Shown here: positions 15,438-23,928 of the stretch, piece after piece
How the letters are laid out: each line of letters starts with the position of its first letter
How positions within the stretch are numbered: the stretch's first letter is position 1
Origin: Novosphingobium sp. PP1Y
GTDB lineage: Bacteria > Pseudomonadota > Alphaproteobacteria > Sphingomonadales > Sphingomonadaceae
Reading direction: 5' to 3'
DNA length: 64,000 bases
Assembly: GCF_000253255.1 (NCBI RefSeq)
Contig: NC_015580.1
Coordinates: forward strand, 341,001 to 405,000
Program-made: the position numbers and the translations under genes
The notes under the pieces: generated by a model
What the model was told of the DNA's origin: nothing
What the model saw: the letters and a program-made list of their open reading frames with translations, nothing else
The model's database searches: none

Positions 15438-16460
15438 TCAGGCCGAGAATCGGGGTGCTGTTTCCAATTTCAGATCGGACGCATAGCCCCCGCCATTATC
15501 GAGACGGTGGGTGACCTCGGAAATCAGCCAGGTCGTCGCGTCGATCTCATCCTTGAAGCCTGACGCGGTAACCCGGCATTCCGGGTAGGCATCCGGCCTG
15601 CCCAGCGCCAGTTTCAGGTCCAGCGTGGCGGGCGCGCGCTTGAGCCTGTCCCGCTCGGCTATGGCCGCGCGCTTGGCTGAGGCTTCGTCCGGATAGACCT
15701 TGCGCAGCTTCTTCGCGCCGTCCGCCTTGCCCACGGTAATGGTCTTTCGTTTCGCGTCCTTCCGGTCATGCCAGCTGGCGGTCACCCCTTCCTGCCCATC
15801 CCGCTTTTGCCGCTGCCAGTTGTGGCCGTCTCCGCTGCGGCGGGTCAGGGTGAGCGTGGGCAGCGCCTTGCCGCTGGCGGTCGTTCCCGCGCCCTTGCGT
15901 GCGAAGATCAGGTGCCGGTCCTTGATGGTGGCCACCGCATCGTATTCTCGCCCCAAGCGGCGCAGGAAAGCCACATCGCTTTCGCGGCTCTGGCTGATCG
16001 AGGATAGTGCGGTTGCAGCCATATCGGCGGCCACTTTCAGTGTCAGGCCGTTCCTGCCGGCGATATCCTGAAGCACTGCGCCCAGCGTGGTGTTCTTCCA
16101 GCTCTGTTCGCGGCGGTTGCGGATCTGGCTGGTAAAGTCCGCTGCGCGGGCCCGAATCCGGATCTGATCGGGCGGGCCGCTATGGGTGACATCGTCAACC
16201 TTGTAGCTGCCCTTGTCGATCAGGCCGGGCGTGACATCGCGGCCCTGCTTCCAGCCCAGTGCTACGGTCAGCAGCGCGCCTTCCTTTGGGATCGCCAGCC
16301 CGCCGTCCGTATCGTCCAGCACGATGTCCAGCTGATCGGCCTCGTCCCCGCGCTTTTCGGAAATGGTGAGCGAGACCAGGCGCGGGCGCATGCGCTCTGT
16401 CAGGTCCTTGCCATCGAGCGTTACGCGCCAGTCCGGGATATTGGTGATCGCCTGAGTCAT
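15438..16460 (-). CDS. D: Late control / tail protein gpD
   Basis: The 340-residue protein belongs to the P2 gpD family: it starts with PDWRVTLDGKDLTERMRPRL, and has TISEKRGDEADQLDIVLDD and the ATWLISEVTHRLDNGGGYAS end segment. gpD forms the hub of the contractile tail, analogous to T4 gp27. The gene starts inside gpU's stop (ATGA), and is the last gene of the V-W-FI-FII-E-T-U-D late unit, its normal position. Confidence 0.9.
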   Translation of the reverse strand: MTQAITNIPDWRVTLDGKDLTERMRPRLVSLTISEKRGDEADQLDIVLDDTDGGLAIPKEGALLTVALGWKQGRDVTPGLIDKGSYKVDDVTHSGPPDQIRIRARAADFTSQIRNRREQSWKNTTLGAVLQDIAGRNGLTLKVAADMAATALSSISQSRESDVAFLRRLGREYDAVATIKDRHLIFARKGAGTTASGKALPTLTLTRRSGDGHNWQRQKRDGQEGVTASWHDRKDAKRKTITVGKADGAKKLRKVYPDEASAKRAAIAERDRLKRAPATLDLKLALGRPDAYPECRVTASGFKDEIDATTWLISEVTHRLDNGGGYASDLKLETAPRFSA

Positions 16461-16870
16461 GCCGCCGTTTCCGCGTTGTTGGTGGGCGCCGGATCATCGA
16501 CGCGCAGCAGATCAATGCCGAAATCGATCCGCAGCGGGCGGCCATCGGCCATCATGGCGACGTGGCGTTCATCGATCGCTTCGATCACGAAATTGCCGAA
16601 GACGGTGCCGCTGCCGTCGACCAGAGGCAGGGCCTCTCCCGCATCGGCCATTTCGCGCAGCTGGTCGATCGAGACGCGGCCATCGGCGATTTCGGCATAG
16701 ACCGCGCCCGACATGCTGACCTTCTCATCACCCGGGCCGATGAACTGGACGGCATCGCGCGCGCCCACGCGGGCCGAGCGGGCGAAGCGCCAGTCCGTCT
16801 TGCGCTGCAGATCGTCGTAAGCGAGCGTCGGGATCTGAAACAGGAACATGCCAAGGGCCATCAGGTGCAT
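16457..16870 (-). CDS. U: Tail protein gpU
   Basis: The 137-residue product (MHLMALGMFLFQIPTLAYDD, WRFARSARVGARDAVQFIGP) is a P2 gpU-family protein, a tail terminator-like factor needed for tail assembly. It lies between the tape-measure gene and D. The start at 16870 gives the usual P2 length; a frame extension upstream is Arg-rich shadow. Confidence 0.9.
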   Translation of the reverse strand: MHLMALGMFLFQIPTLAYDDLQRKTDWRFARSARVGARDAVQFIGPGDEKVSMSGAVYAEIADGRVSIDQLREMADAGEALPLVDGSGTVFGNFVIEAIDERHVAMMADGRPLRIDFGIDLLRVDDPAPTNNAETAA

Positions 16871-16883
16871 CGCGGAGCCTTCC

Positions 16884-19397
16884 CTATTCGTCGCCGAAGC
16901 CGCGCCCGCGCCGCTCGCGCTCAATCTGCTCGATCGCCTTGCGGACTTCCTCGGCGATGTCCTGCGCGGGCGCGGCCCCGGCATGGACGGTGATGTTGTA
17001 GGTTGCGCCGGGAACGGATGGCGCCGCGCGCGTATCGGCGGGCGCGGTTGCAGGCGAGGCCATCGCTACAGCGGGCGCGGCGGCCCCGGCTACGAGCGCG
17101 CCGGCCATCCGGCCTGAACTATCGGCAATGCGGGAAAGAATGCCGCCGCCTTCCGGCTGTGCGCTTCTGACAAGGGGCGCAATCGGATTGGCCGTTATGC
17201 CTGCCGCCATGGCGTCCGACAGGGCGGAAATGCGCCGCAATGGTCCTGCGCTGTTGTCCGCAAGGCCCTGATCGAGCCCGGCCATGACAAAGCCACCCAG
17301 CCCGGCAAAGACGCGCGAGGGCGAATGGATGCCCAATTTTTCCTTGAACCACCTGGCAACCGATCCGGCGGCATTCATGACCGTAGTTTTCAACGTGCCG
17401 AGCATTCCGGTGATGCCGTTGACCAAGCCCTGTATGAGATTTCGCCCGATCTCCTTCAAATCGAGACCTTGCAGGTAGGTGAGGACAGCGTCGAACGCCT
17501 TCATGAGCAAGCCGATTGGCGAGAAGTTCATGAAGGCATCGACGAGCCAATCGATCGCAGTGCCGGCGGCCGATTTGATGGTTGCCCAAAGATCGCTGAA
17601 CCAGGCAGAGATCGCGCCCCAATTGCTGTAAATCAGGTAGGCTGCGGCAGCGACGGCAGCCACAGCCGCAACGATCAGCAATAGCGGACCGAGAGCGATT
17701 CCAAGGGGAGCGGCAGCGAAAGTCAGCGCAGCGAATGCCAGTGCGAGGCCGCCGAGCAAAATGAGCAGGCCCGAACCAACGGCCATAAAGATCATGATGC
17801 CCTTGGCCAGATTGGGATTCTCCTCCGCCCAATCCCGCATGCCGTTTGCGGTTTCCTTCACCTTCTCCGACACCTCTGAAACCGTCGGGAGCATTTGATC
17901 TCCCATCTTGGTGCTGAGAGCGTCGATCGCATTGCCCGCGAGCTGAGTTGAGCCTGCGGTTGTGGCGACGGCGTTGAGGTATTCCCTGTTCATCGAGCCC
18001 GCGTACTGGCTCTTGTCCCCCACCAGCGCGAAGTTCTTCTGCAGCTGATCGAGGCTGGTGAGCATGGGCGCGATGGCCGAGACGCTTTCCGATCCGAACA
18101 GCTGGGTGAGCGCGCCTGCCTGTGCTTCCTTGGGTAGCTGCTGCAGGCGCTTCATCACGTCGATGATCGTGCCGCCGGCATCGCGCTGCATGTCCTTTGC
18201 GACCTGAACGGCATCGAGGCCGAGCGCCTGAAACGCCTTGCTCTGCGATCTGGTGGCTGCCTCGCCCTTGGTCAGCGCCAGCATCATGTTCTTGATGCCG
18301 GTGGCGCCCACTTCCGATTCCACGCCAACGCTGGAGAGCACCTGGCTCATTGCTGCGATCTGCGACGCGGCAAGGCCGCCCACCTTGCCGAGCGGGCCAA
18401 TGCGGGTGACCATATCGGTGACAGCGCCGACGTTGCCGCCATAGCTGTTGGTCAGCGCGTTGATCTGGTCTGCCAAGGCCACGACGCCCTGCTGCGGCAG
18501 TTCGAAGGCGGTGCGCCATTTTGCCATCGTGCTGCCCGCTTCCTCGGCAGTGCTGTCAAAAGCCACGCCCATTTTCGCGGCATCTTCGGCGAACCGGAGC
18601 AGTTCCTGACGCGGGACATTGGCGCGCCCGGCGGCGGCGACGATCTGGGCGATGCCTTCGGCCGACATCGGAATGCGGGTGCTCATTTCCAGAATGTCAT
18701 CGGACATCCGGGCGAATGCCCTGGGCGTGGGAAAATCGACTACCTTGCGCACATCGGCCATGGCGCTTTCCAGCGTCATCGCCTGCTTCGTGGCCATGGC
18801 AATCGGCGCGCCCGCTGCGGTGCCGGCCGCGATCATGCCCACGCCCATGCCGGTGGCCCTGGAACCGATGTCGCTCAGCTTCTCGGAATTGCGCCGAGCC
18901 CGATCGACTTTCTCCAGCTGGGCAGTCTGGCGGCGCAAGGCTTCGGTTGCATCCTGCGTCCGTTCGGCAAGGCGGTCCTCATGCCGGGCAAGGTCTGCAA
19001 CGTCGATGCCGGCGTCCGACAGTTTCGAGGACAGCTGCTGCAGTTCGGCGCCGCCGCTTTCCAGCTTGCGCGCCACTTGTGCGGTTTGCCGTTCGACTTT
19101 CTCGAACTCGTTTCGCAGCTTCTTCGTGGGTTCCTCGGTCTCCTCAAGCTGCTGGCCCAAGGCGGCCAGCTTCGCCTGCAGTTCTTTGTACTGCCGCGCA
19201 TCGTTGGCGTAGCGGGTTTCGGTGGCCTTGTAGCGGCCGACCTGCTGCTGCAGGGCATCGAGCCCCTTCAGCTGCTTGTGCGTTTCAGCCAGATCCCGGC
19301 GCGCGGCCGATGACGCGCCGGTGATGGACTTGAGCGGGGCGGTCACCCGGTCCAGCCCTTCAAGAATGATCTGCAGGCGAAGGTTTCTGTCAGCCAT
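16884..19397 (-). CDS. T: Tail tape measure protein gpT
   Basis: The 837-residue protein has a long coiled-coil N terminus (about 35-170), a TP901-type tape-measure domain (about 205-410, e.g. LESAMADVRKVVDFPTPRAF), and a hydrophobic segment (about 532-592, IMIFMAVGSGLLILLGGLAL onward) that may insert into the host membrane during DNA injection. The length sets the tail length. The ATG overlaps the stop of the E' frame (TGATG). Confidence 0.92.
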   Translation of the reverse strand: MADRNLRLQIILEGLDRVTAPLKSITGASSAARRDLAETHKQLKGLDALQQQVGRYKATETRYANDARQYKELQAKLAALGQQLEETEEPTKKLRNEFEKVERQTAQVARKLESGGAELQQLSSKLSDAGIDVADLARHEDRLAERTQDATEALRRQTAQLEKVDRARRNSEKLSDIGSRATGMGVGMIAAGTAAGAPIAMATKQAMTLESAMADVRKVVDFPTPRAFARMSDDILEMSTRIPMSAEGIAQIVAAAGRANVPRQELLRFAEDAAKMGVAFDSTAEEAGSTMAKWRTAFELPQQGVVALADQINALTNSYGGNVGAVTDMVTRIGPLGKVGGLAASQIAAMSQVLSSVGVESEVGATGIKNMMLALTKGEAATRSQSKAFQALGLDAVQVAKDMQRDAGGTIIDVMKRLQQLPKEAQAGALTQLFGSESVSAIAPMLTSLDQLQKNFALVGDKSQYAGSMNREYLNAVATTAGSTQLAGNAIDALSTKMGDQMLPTVSEVSEKVKETANGMRDWAEENPNLAKGIMIFMAVGSGLLILLGGLALAFAALTFAAAPLGIALGPLLLIVAAVAAVAAAAYLIYSNWGAISAWFSDLWATIKSAAGTAIDWLVDAFMNFSPIGLLMKAFDAVLTYLQGLDLKEIGRNLIQGLVNGITGMLGTLKTTVMNAAGSVARWFKEKLGIHSPSRVFAGLGGFVMAGLDQGLADNSAGPLRRISALSDAMAAGITANPIAPLVRSAQPEGGGILSRIADSSGRMAGALVAGAAAPAVAMASPATAPADTRAAPSVPGATYNITVHAGAAPAQDIAEEVRKAIEQIERERRGRGFGDE

Positions 19398-19528
19398 CAG
19401 CGCTTCCCCGGTGCCTCCGGTTGTTGGGAACGGCGGGCCGCCCGGTCACGCCAGCCCATGAGTTCGGACAGGTCCATTCCGTCCATCGCGGCGGGCGGCC
19501 AGTGGAAGATGACCGCGACGTCCGCCAT
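19397..19528 (-). CDS. E': gpE' tail protein, made by -1 frameshift from gpE
   Basis: The frame reads MADVAVIFHWPPAAMDGMDL and SELMGWRDRAARRSQQPEAP, matching the P2 GpE (Phage_E) family. In P2 this segment is reached by a -1 frameshift from gpE to give a longer chaperone E+E'. Here the E frame carries a TTTTTTG heptamer 37 bases before its stop, and shifting by -1 there enters this frame without a stop. The internal ATG could also start it independently. Confidence 0.85.
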   Translation of the reverse strand: MADVAVIFHWPPAAMDGMDLSELMGWRDRAARRSQQPEAPGKR

Positions 19529-19536
19529 CGCATCGT

Positions 19537-19842
19537 CTACCGATCGAGGGCATCCGTGCGCTGCGCCCTCTGCAGCAAAAAACTTCCGATCTCCGCGCCG
19601 CAGGCCAGCAGGTCCGCCGGGTCCATGTTGGAGACTTCGGCGGGCGTGAGCATGGGCATGGTTACGCGCGGGAGAAGTTTGGTCAGGGCATCGACCTTCA
19701 GCTGCCCCAGTTCGACCAGGGCAAGGCCGCGCAGTTCGCCCGACTTGGGTTTGCGGATCTGGATCGATTCGATGGTCTGCTCGCCGCGCTGGATGGGCGC
19801 GTCGAGGGCAACGGTGCGGATTTCTGCAATGGCTTCGGTCAT
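19537..19842 (-). CDS. E: Tail assembly chaperone gpE
   Basis: The 101-residue protein (MTEAIAEIRTVALDAPIQRG, IRKPKSGELRGLALVELGQL, NMDPADLLACGAEIGSFLL) is a P2 gpE-type tail assembly chaperone (Phage_TAC family). It binds the tape measure during tail assembly. The start at 19842 matches family length; the frame upstream is shadow of the FII gene. A slippery site near its end leads to E'. Confidence 0.88.
   Translation of the reverse strand: MTEAIAEIRTVALDAPIQRGEQTIESIQIRKPKSGELRGLALVELGQLKVDALTKLLPRVTMPMLTPAEVSNMDPADLLACGAEIGSFLLQRAQRTDALDR
19576..19582 (-). promoter_or_regulatory. Programmed -1 ribosomal frameshift site (TTTTTTG)
   Basis: On the minus strand the heptamer T-TTT-TTG is in frame with gpE (AGT TTT TTG) at the same relative place as the T_TTT_TTG site of P2 gene E. 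A slip of -1 continues into the E' frame, which is open to its TGA. Confidence 0.85.
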
Positions 19843-19904
19843 GTTGGCTTCCGGATATGGGGGAGAAAGGAAGGCGGCCCGGCGGGATGCGCCGGGCCGG
19901 ACGG

Positions 19905-20417
19905 TCAGAACAGGCCGAGGGCGCTGCGCTGCTCTGCCAGTCGATCGCTGCCGTCGACGATTTCGACCATGTTGAGCGGATCGATCTCGATCTCGGTGCG
20001 GCCGTTCCAGATGAGCTTGTAGTAGGCGAGGGCCGAGGTGACGGTGAAATCGGCGGGCGTGCCCACTTCCTGATCGCCCATTTCGATTTCCGAATGCCGG
20101 CCGCGCACGATCACTTCGATCGTGTCGGTCTCTGCCGTATCGTCCTGCTGGTAGAACCCGGCAAAGCGCATATAGACCCCGTTCACCTTCGTGAGGCCCC
20201 ACTGGCGCAGCATGTCGCGCTCTGGCCCGGCGAAGACGGATTTCAGCTCCATCGCCTCCATCCCCATGTCGAGCTTTACCGGGGCAGACATGCCGCCCCC
20301 GCGGTATTCTTCCATCTTGCGGGTGAGCGTGGGCAAGGTGACGGTCTTGACGTCGCAGACGTAGCTCTGGCCTTCGTTGAACAGCATCAGGTTCTTGAGC
20401 GTGCGGGGCAGTCCCAT
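19905..20417 (-). CDS. FII: Major tail tube protein gpFII
   Basis: The 170-residue protein (MGLPRTLKNLMLFNEGQSYV, TLPTLTRKMEEYRGGGMSAP, ADFTVTSALAYYKLIWNGRT) belongs to the P2 FII tail-tube family. It polymerises into the inner tube of the contractile tail. It follows the sheath gene as in P2. Confidence 0.93.
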   Translation of the reverse strand: MGLPRTLKNLMLFNEGQSYVCDVKTVTLPTLTRKMEEYRGGGMSAPVKLDMGMEAMELKSVFAGPERDMLRQWGLTKVNGVYMRFAGFYQQDDTAETDTIEVIVRGRHSEIEMGDQEVGTPADFTVTSALAYYKLIWNGRTEIEIDPLNMVEIVDGSDRLAEQRSALGLF

Positions 20418-20460
20418 GGTGGGCTCCTATGCAAACGGGGGAGGAAGGGCGGCGCGCCGG

Positions 20461-21633
20461 TTAGGCGGCTTGCGTCAGCTGGCTCGCGAAGTCCGCGAAG
20501 TAACTGTCGGTGATGCGCTGGTTGAAGCCGAGGTCTTCGAGCGGCGGCGGCACGGTGTAATCGTAATCGATGCGCAGCTTTCCGGCCTGCAGGCTGGCGG
20601 TGGAGTTGTTCGCCTCATCGAACCAGGCATTGGCGCCGAGGATGACGCCGGCGGCCTTGAGTTCGAGGAAGAAGCCGTTGACCGTCTCGATGATGTCCCG
20701 GGCGAGCGCCGGGGTGAGCGGCTTGTCCATCGCCCAGTCCATGCCGCGCGCCACGGTATCGGCCAGCAGCTGCGCCACGCGGGTGGTGCTTTCGAACTGG
20801 AACAGCGGATCGTCCGAACAGGTGCGGTTGCCCCAGAAGCGAAAGCCGCTGTCGGAACGGACCAGTGCGGTCACCTCCGATGCATTCAGCACGCCTGCAT
20901 CGCTGGCCATGTCCTCGATATCCCAGTGGATGTCCTTGGTCAGGCCGACGACGCCGGAAACCGCCACGTTCGAAAGCGTCTTTTGCGGGCCGTAGAGTTC
21001 GTCGATCCTCGCGCGCAGGCCCATGGCGCGGGCAGCGGCAAAGCTGGTGACGTTGGCGCTGGTGGCGGTGTCCCAGGCGAGGAAGTCCGGCATCAGCAGC
21101 ATGAGTTCACGCTCGCTGAAGTTCGCGCGGTAAAGGACGGCGTCGGCCACGGTATCGCCCACGGCGCGGGCATAGGCGAAACCGCGCAGCTTCTTCGCCA
21201 CCACGGCAAGCGCGGCGGTGACGGCCTGCGCTTCAAGCCCCGGCGTACCGAGGATCTTGGGCTTCACGCCCAACTGGCCCTGCGCGGCAAGCAGCGCCTG
21301 CATGCCGGTCTTCATGCCCTCTGCCGTCGTGGTGCCGATCACGTTGCTGGCGGTTTCGGCTTCGTCCGCGCCTTCGGCCACGCGGACCACGACGACGATC
21401 GGGCGTGACTGGTCGGCGATGGCGCGGAGCGAGGCGGCAAGCGTGCCGTCCGTACCGGCATCGCCGATTGCGGCTTCCACGTCAGTGACAAGCACCGGCA
21501 TATCGAGGGGAAAGACTGCCGCATCGGCATCCGACGCCGTGGCGACAAGGCCGATGATGGCGGTGGAGACGGCAGCCAGCGTGCGGGCGCCGGTGCTGAT
21601 CTCGGTAACGGTGATTCCATGTTTGAAGGCCAT
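20461..21633 (-). CDS. FI: Tail sheath protein gpFI
   Basis: The 390-residue protein starts MAFKHGITVTEISTGARTLA and contains the sheath-typical LRADSGFRFWGNRT-like segment (SGFRFWGNRTCSDDPLFQFE) and a C-terminal DFASQLTQAA. It is the contractile sheath of the P2-type tail. The start is taken at MAFKHG since it fits the family; 9 extra codons exist upstream. Confidence 0.93.
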   Translation of the reverse strand: MAFKHGITVTEISTGARTLAAVSTAIIGLVATASDADAAVFPLDMPVLVTDVEAAIGDAGTDGTLAASLRAIADQSRPIVVVVRVAEGADEAETASNVIGTTTAEGMKTGMQALLAAQGQLGVKPKILGTPGLEAQAVTAALAVVAKKLRGFAYARAVGDTVADAVLYRANFSERELMLLMPDFLAWDTATSANVTSFAAARAMGLRARIDELYGPQKTLSNVAVSGVVGLTKDIHWDIEDMASDAGVLNASEVTALVRSDSGFRFWGNRTCSDDPLFQFESTTRVAQLLADTVARGMDWAMDKPLTPALARDIIETVNGFFLELKAAGVILGANAWFDEANNSTASLQAGKLRIDYDYTVPPPLEDLGFNQRITDSYFADFASQLTQAA

Positions 21634-21649
21634 GAGCGGCTCCTTGGGT

Positions 21650-22003
21650 TCAGGCGGCAAGAGGGACGGAAAGGCGCACCAGCGCGTTGGCGGGGGCGGT
21701 GTCTGTGCGGGTGGCGTCGATGATCACGGTCGCCGCACCGGGACGATCCCCGGCGGCCACGCCCACGCGGCGCAGGCGAATGCGGTTCTCCCACCGGGTG
21801 AGCGCCACGGCGGTCGCGGCATAGACGCGCAGGATGTTCGCCGCCGTCATGGGCTGGTCGATCAGTTCCGGCAGCAGCGAGCCATACTCGCGCCGACCGA
21901 CACGCGTGCCCATGGGCGTGGAGAGGATATCGGCGGCCGACTGGCGGATATGGTCCAGACCATCGAGTGCCTTGCCGGTATCGCGGGCCATGCCGGTCAT
22001 CAC
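21650..22003 (-). CDS. W: Baseplate assembly protein gpW (gp25-like)
   Basis: The 117-residue protein has SAADILSTPMGTRVGRREYG and SLLPELIDQPMTAANILRVY, the P2 gpW / T4 gp25 family signature. It is a wedge component of the baseplate and overlaps gpV by 4 bases (ATGA). Confidence 0.93.
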   Translation of the reverse strand: MMTGMARDTGKALDGLDHIRQSAADILSTPMGTRVGRREYGSLLPELIDQPMTAANILRVYAATAVALTRWENRIRLRRVGVAAGDRPGAATVIIDATRTDTAPANALVRLSVPLAA

Positions 22004-22536
22004 ACGGGCGCCCCGGTCTGCGCGCCGCCAGCCTGCACGCCGCCGTGCTTGTGGCCCTTCAGGCTGATCCCGGCGCCGACGACGTCGGTGCTTGCGCTAA
22101 GTGTGCCGTTGACGGTTACATCGCAGTTGAGCGTCAGGCCGCCCGGCGCATCGACCGTCGCAGTGCCGCCTGCGGGCAGCGTGACGGTCAGCGCATGGCC
22201 CGCAAGATCGTAGGCAATGACGGCGCCGTCATCGAATTCGAGGTGGACCAGATCCGGGTTGGCAGAGGGGGCAGGGAAGGCATCGCAATAGAGGCCGACG
22301 ATGACGACGCCATTTTCGATATCGCCTTCAGGCGAGAGCAGCAGGCACTGTTCCCCGACCGTGGGGGGAGACCAGACGCGCAGGCCGCCCGCACGTGGCG
22401 CGATCCACGGCAGGTCGCCGGTGACCACATCGCCGCTTTCGACAGTGCAGGTGGCCTGGGCATGATCGACGGACGCGATCACGCCGAGCCGAAGCACGTC
22501 GCCGGTTAGCTGTTCAGGATCGAGGGGTTGCGCCAT
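22000..22536 (-). CDS. V: Baseplate spike protein gpV
   Basis: The 178-residue protein matches the P2 gpV spike: an N-terminal OB-like domain (LRLGVIASVDHAQATCTVES-type), the WSPPTVGEQCLLLSPEGDIE segment and a glycine-rich C-terminal beta region ending in GISLKGHKHGGV, which carries the His-x-His metal-binding apex motif typical of the spike tip. It is the first gene of a late unit and begins about 55 bases from the centre of a 26-bp dyad. Confidence 0.92.
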   Translation of the reverse strand: MAQPLDPEQLTGDVLRLGVIASVDHAQATCTVESGDVVTGDLPWIAPRAGGLRVWSPPTVGEQCLLLSPEGDIENGVVIVGLYCDAFPAPSANPDLVHLEFDDGAVIAYDLAGHALTVTLPAGGTATVDAPGGLTLNCDVTVNGTLSASTDVVGAGISLKGHKHGGVQAGGAQTGAPV

Positions 22537-22578
22537 GGGGCGACCATGGCGCGCTCTTCATCGGGTTTCGCGGGGGTG

Positions 22579-22604
22579 CATTTGGATGGGCGGCTGACCA
22601 AATG
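22579..22604. promoter_or_regulatory. 26-bp dyad, putative Ogr-binding site for the V-D unit
   Basis: CATTTGG, twelve bases ATGGGCGGCTGA, then CCAAATG; the symmetry extends to TGCATTTGG / CCAAATGCA. It lies 43 bases upstream of the gpV start. P2 Ogr sites follow TGT-N12-ACA symmetry, so the 12-base spacing is the same. The interior is also conserved among copies here, which is more than simple dyad binding would need. Confidence 0.75.
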
Positions 22605-22618
22605 CAGCGATTAAGTTC

Positions 22619-23824
22619 CTACGCCCGGGTTTCGAACCCCAAGGTAAGCTCGTCCCAATCAGGCCAACCTTTCATTAGTCTGACAATGAGATTCACGATG
22701 AGACGTTCGCAGTCTTCAAAGTGCCTCTTCCTCGTATCTGCTTGATCCGAATCCCTAATTGCAGGAAGGGCGCCTGCATGCGCGGCCTTTGATCGAAGAT
22801 TGTACGCCATTTTGACAATTTTCAGTATTTCGTGTCGACGCTCCGCATTTCTACCAAGAAGCCATGCGCATCGGTGTGAAATTTTGTTCGTAATTTCTGT
22901 TGTTTCGGTCTTCGCTCCACGCATAAGTAATACTTCAAGGCACAACCCGTGATCAATAGCTTTTTCTAGATCGGTATCGCGCTTTCTTGAAGCTTTCAAC
23001 CGATCAATAGCTAGTGAAATTATAGGGTCGGTGGTGCGTACTTGCTCGAATATTGACTTCAATGACGGTTCGTGGGTTAAAGAAATACGGTCAGGCTGTC
23101 GTGGAACCCTAAAGGCGGCACCGAACCCAGGTGATCGCATCCCTGGCCATCCGACATTTGCGACATACCCGTAGCTCACGCCAAACTCTGGTGCGGCATT
23201 CCCCACTAATATCAGCGCCGCGCGCGCCCTTTCAAATTTCTGTTCAAGTTCTTGCGTCAGTTCAGGGCTGAATTCTGATGAAGGTCCAGAAGAATTGGGC
23301 GGAGATCGAAATGGCTTGCATGTGATCTCAACAACTAGAGCTGATTTTCCCGACGATATAGCTGCGCCACCATCTCCTTGCATACCTGATTCAAACGCAG
23401 CATATTTTGCATTCGAGTTGGGAAGTTCTTTGGGGGGCGCTAAGTAAACCCCCTCCGCCAAACTGACGCGTTCTTCCACTACGAGATTTGTGACTGCTCG
23501 TACCGAAGCGAAAGAAACCTCGCTTGTCTTCGCAATTTCGAAAAGGTCGCTTACAATCGCCTCTGAATCGTACCCATCGCGAGCACGATTTATGAGGGAG
23601 TATGCGGCCTGCTGGAGCTGCACAAGCGACCCGAAATCGGAGAATTGCGCCCATTTTCCCCAGAGTTCCTTCAACTCTTCGGTTTCATTTAGTGCGTCGC
23701 TTACCGAGGAAACCAACTTCGGATCGATGTCAGCCCAAGCAGCGAGCGACAAGTCACGCACCGATGGCTTGGGGGAAGCTGTAGCTGCAGCTTTGAGCAG
23801 CGCAGCCAAACTCGATATTGACAT
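22619..23824 (-). CDS. Apea-like HEPN domain protein (phage cargo)
   Basis: This 401-residue protein has a C-terminal helical domain (about 275-390) with DLEKAIDHGLCLEVLLMRG, SHRCAWLLGRNAERRHEILK and YNLRSKAAHA. The R-S-K-A-A-H segment is the R-x4-H catalytic motif of HEPN RNases, and the arrangement resembles Apea-like HEPN domains found in abortive-infection proteins. The N-terminal part (1-270) is mainly helical, then beta, and unrecognised. The gene is visibly lower in GC than its phage neighbours. It occupies the gap between Dam and the dyad upstream of gpV. The MSISSL start is favoured; 32 extra codons upstream look non-native. Confidence 0.7.
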   Translation of the reverse strand: MSISSLAALLKAAATASPKPSVRDLSLAAWADIDPKLVSSVSDALNETEELKELWGKWAQFSDFGSLVQLQQAAYSLINRARDGYDSEAIVSDLFEIAKTSEVSFASVRAVTNLVVEERVSLAEGVYLAPPKELPNSNAKYAAFESGMQGDGGAAISSGKSALVVEITCKPFRSPPNSSGPSSEFSPELTQELEQKFERARAALILVGNAAPEFGVSYGYVANVGWPGMRSPGFGAAFRVPRQPDRISLTHEPSLKSIFEQVRTTDPIISLAIDRLKASRKRDTDLEKAIDHGLCLEVLLMRGAKTETTEITNKISHRCAWLLGRNAERRHEILKIVKMAYNLRSKAAHAGALPAIRDSDQADTRKRHFEDCERLIVNLIVRLMKGWPDWDELTLGFETRA

Positions 23825-23928
23825 TTGACTTTGTCTCCCGTTGATCGCGTCGACACCTATGCGCCCTAATCTATTGTTATAAAGCAAACATTTACAAGAC
23901 GCTTCCAGCAGGCCCACCAAACATCATT

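Noticed and set aside
17119..18519. A 466-codon frame opposite phase within the tape-measure gene
   Set aside because: It is in another frame of a recognised tape-measure gene and has Arg/His-rich nonsense composition.
22579..22604. Rho-independent terminator interpretation of the 26-bp dyad
   Set aside because: No T-run follows the stem on either strand, the 12-base interior is conserved, and copies stand ahead of late units rather than after them.
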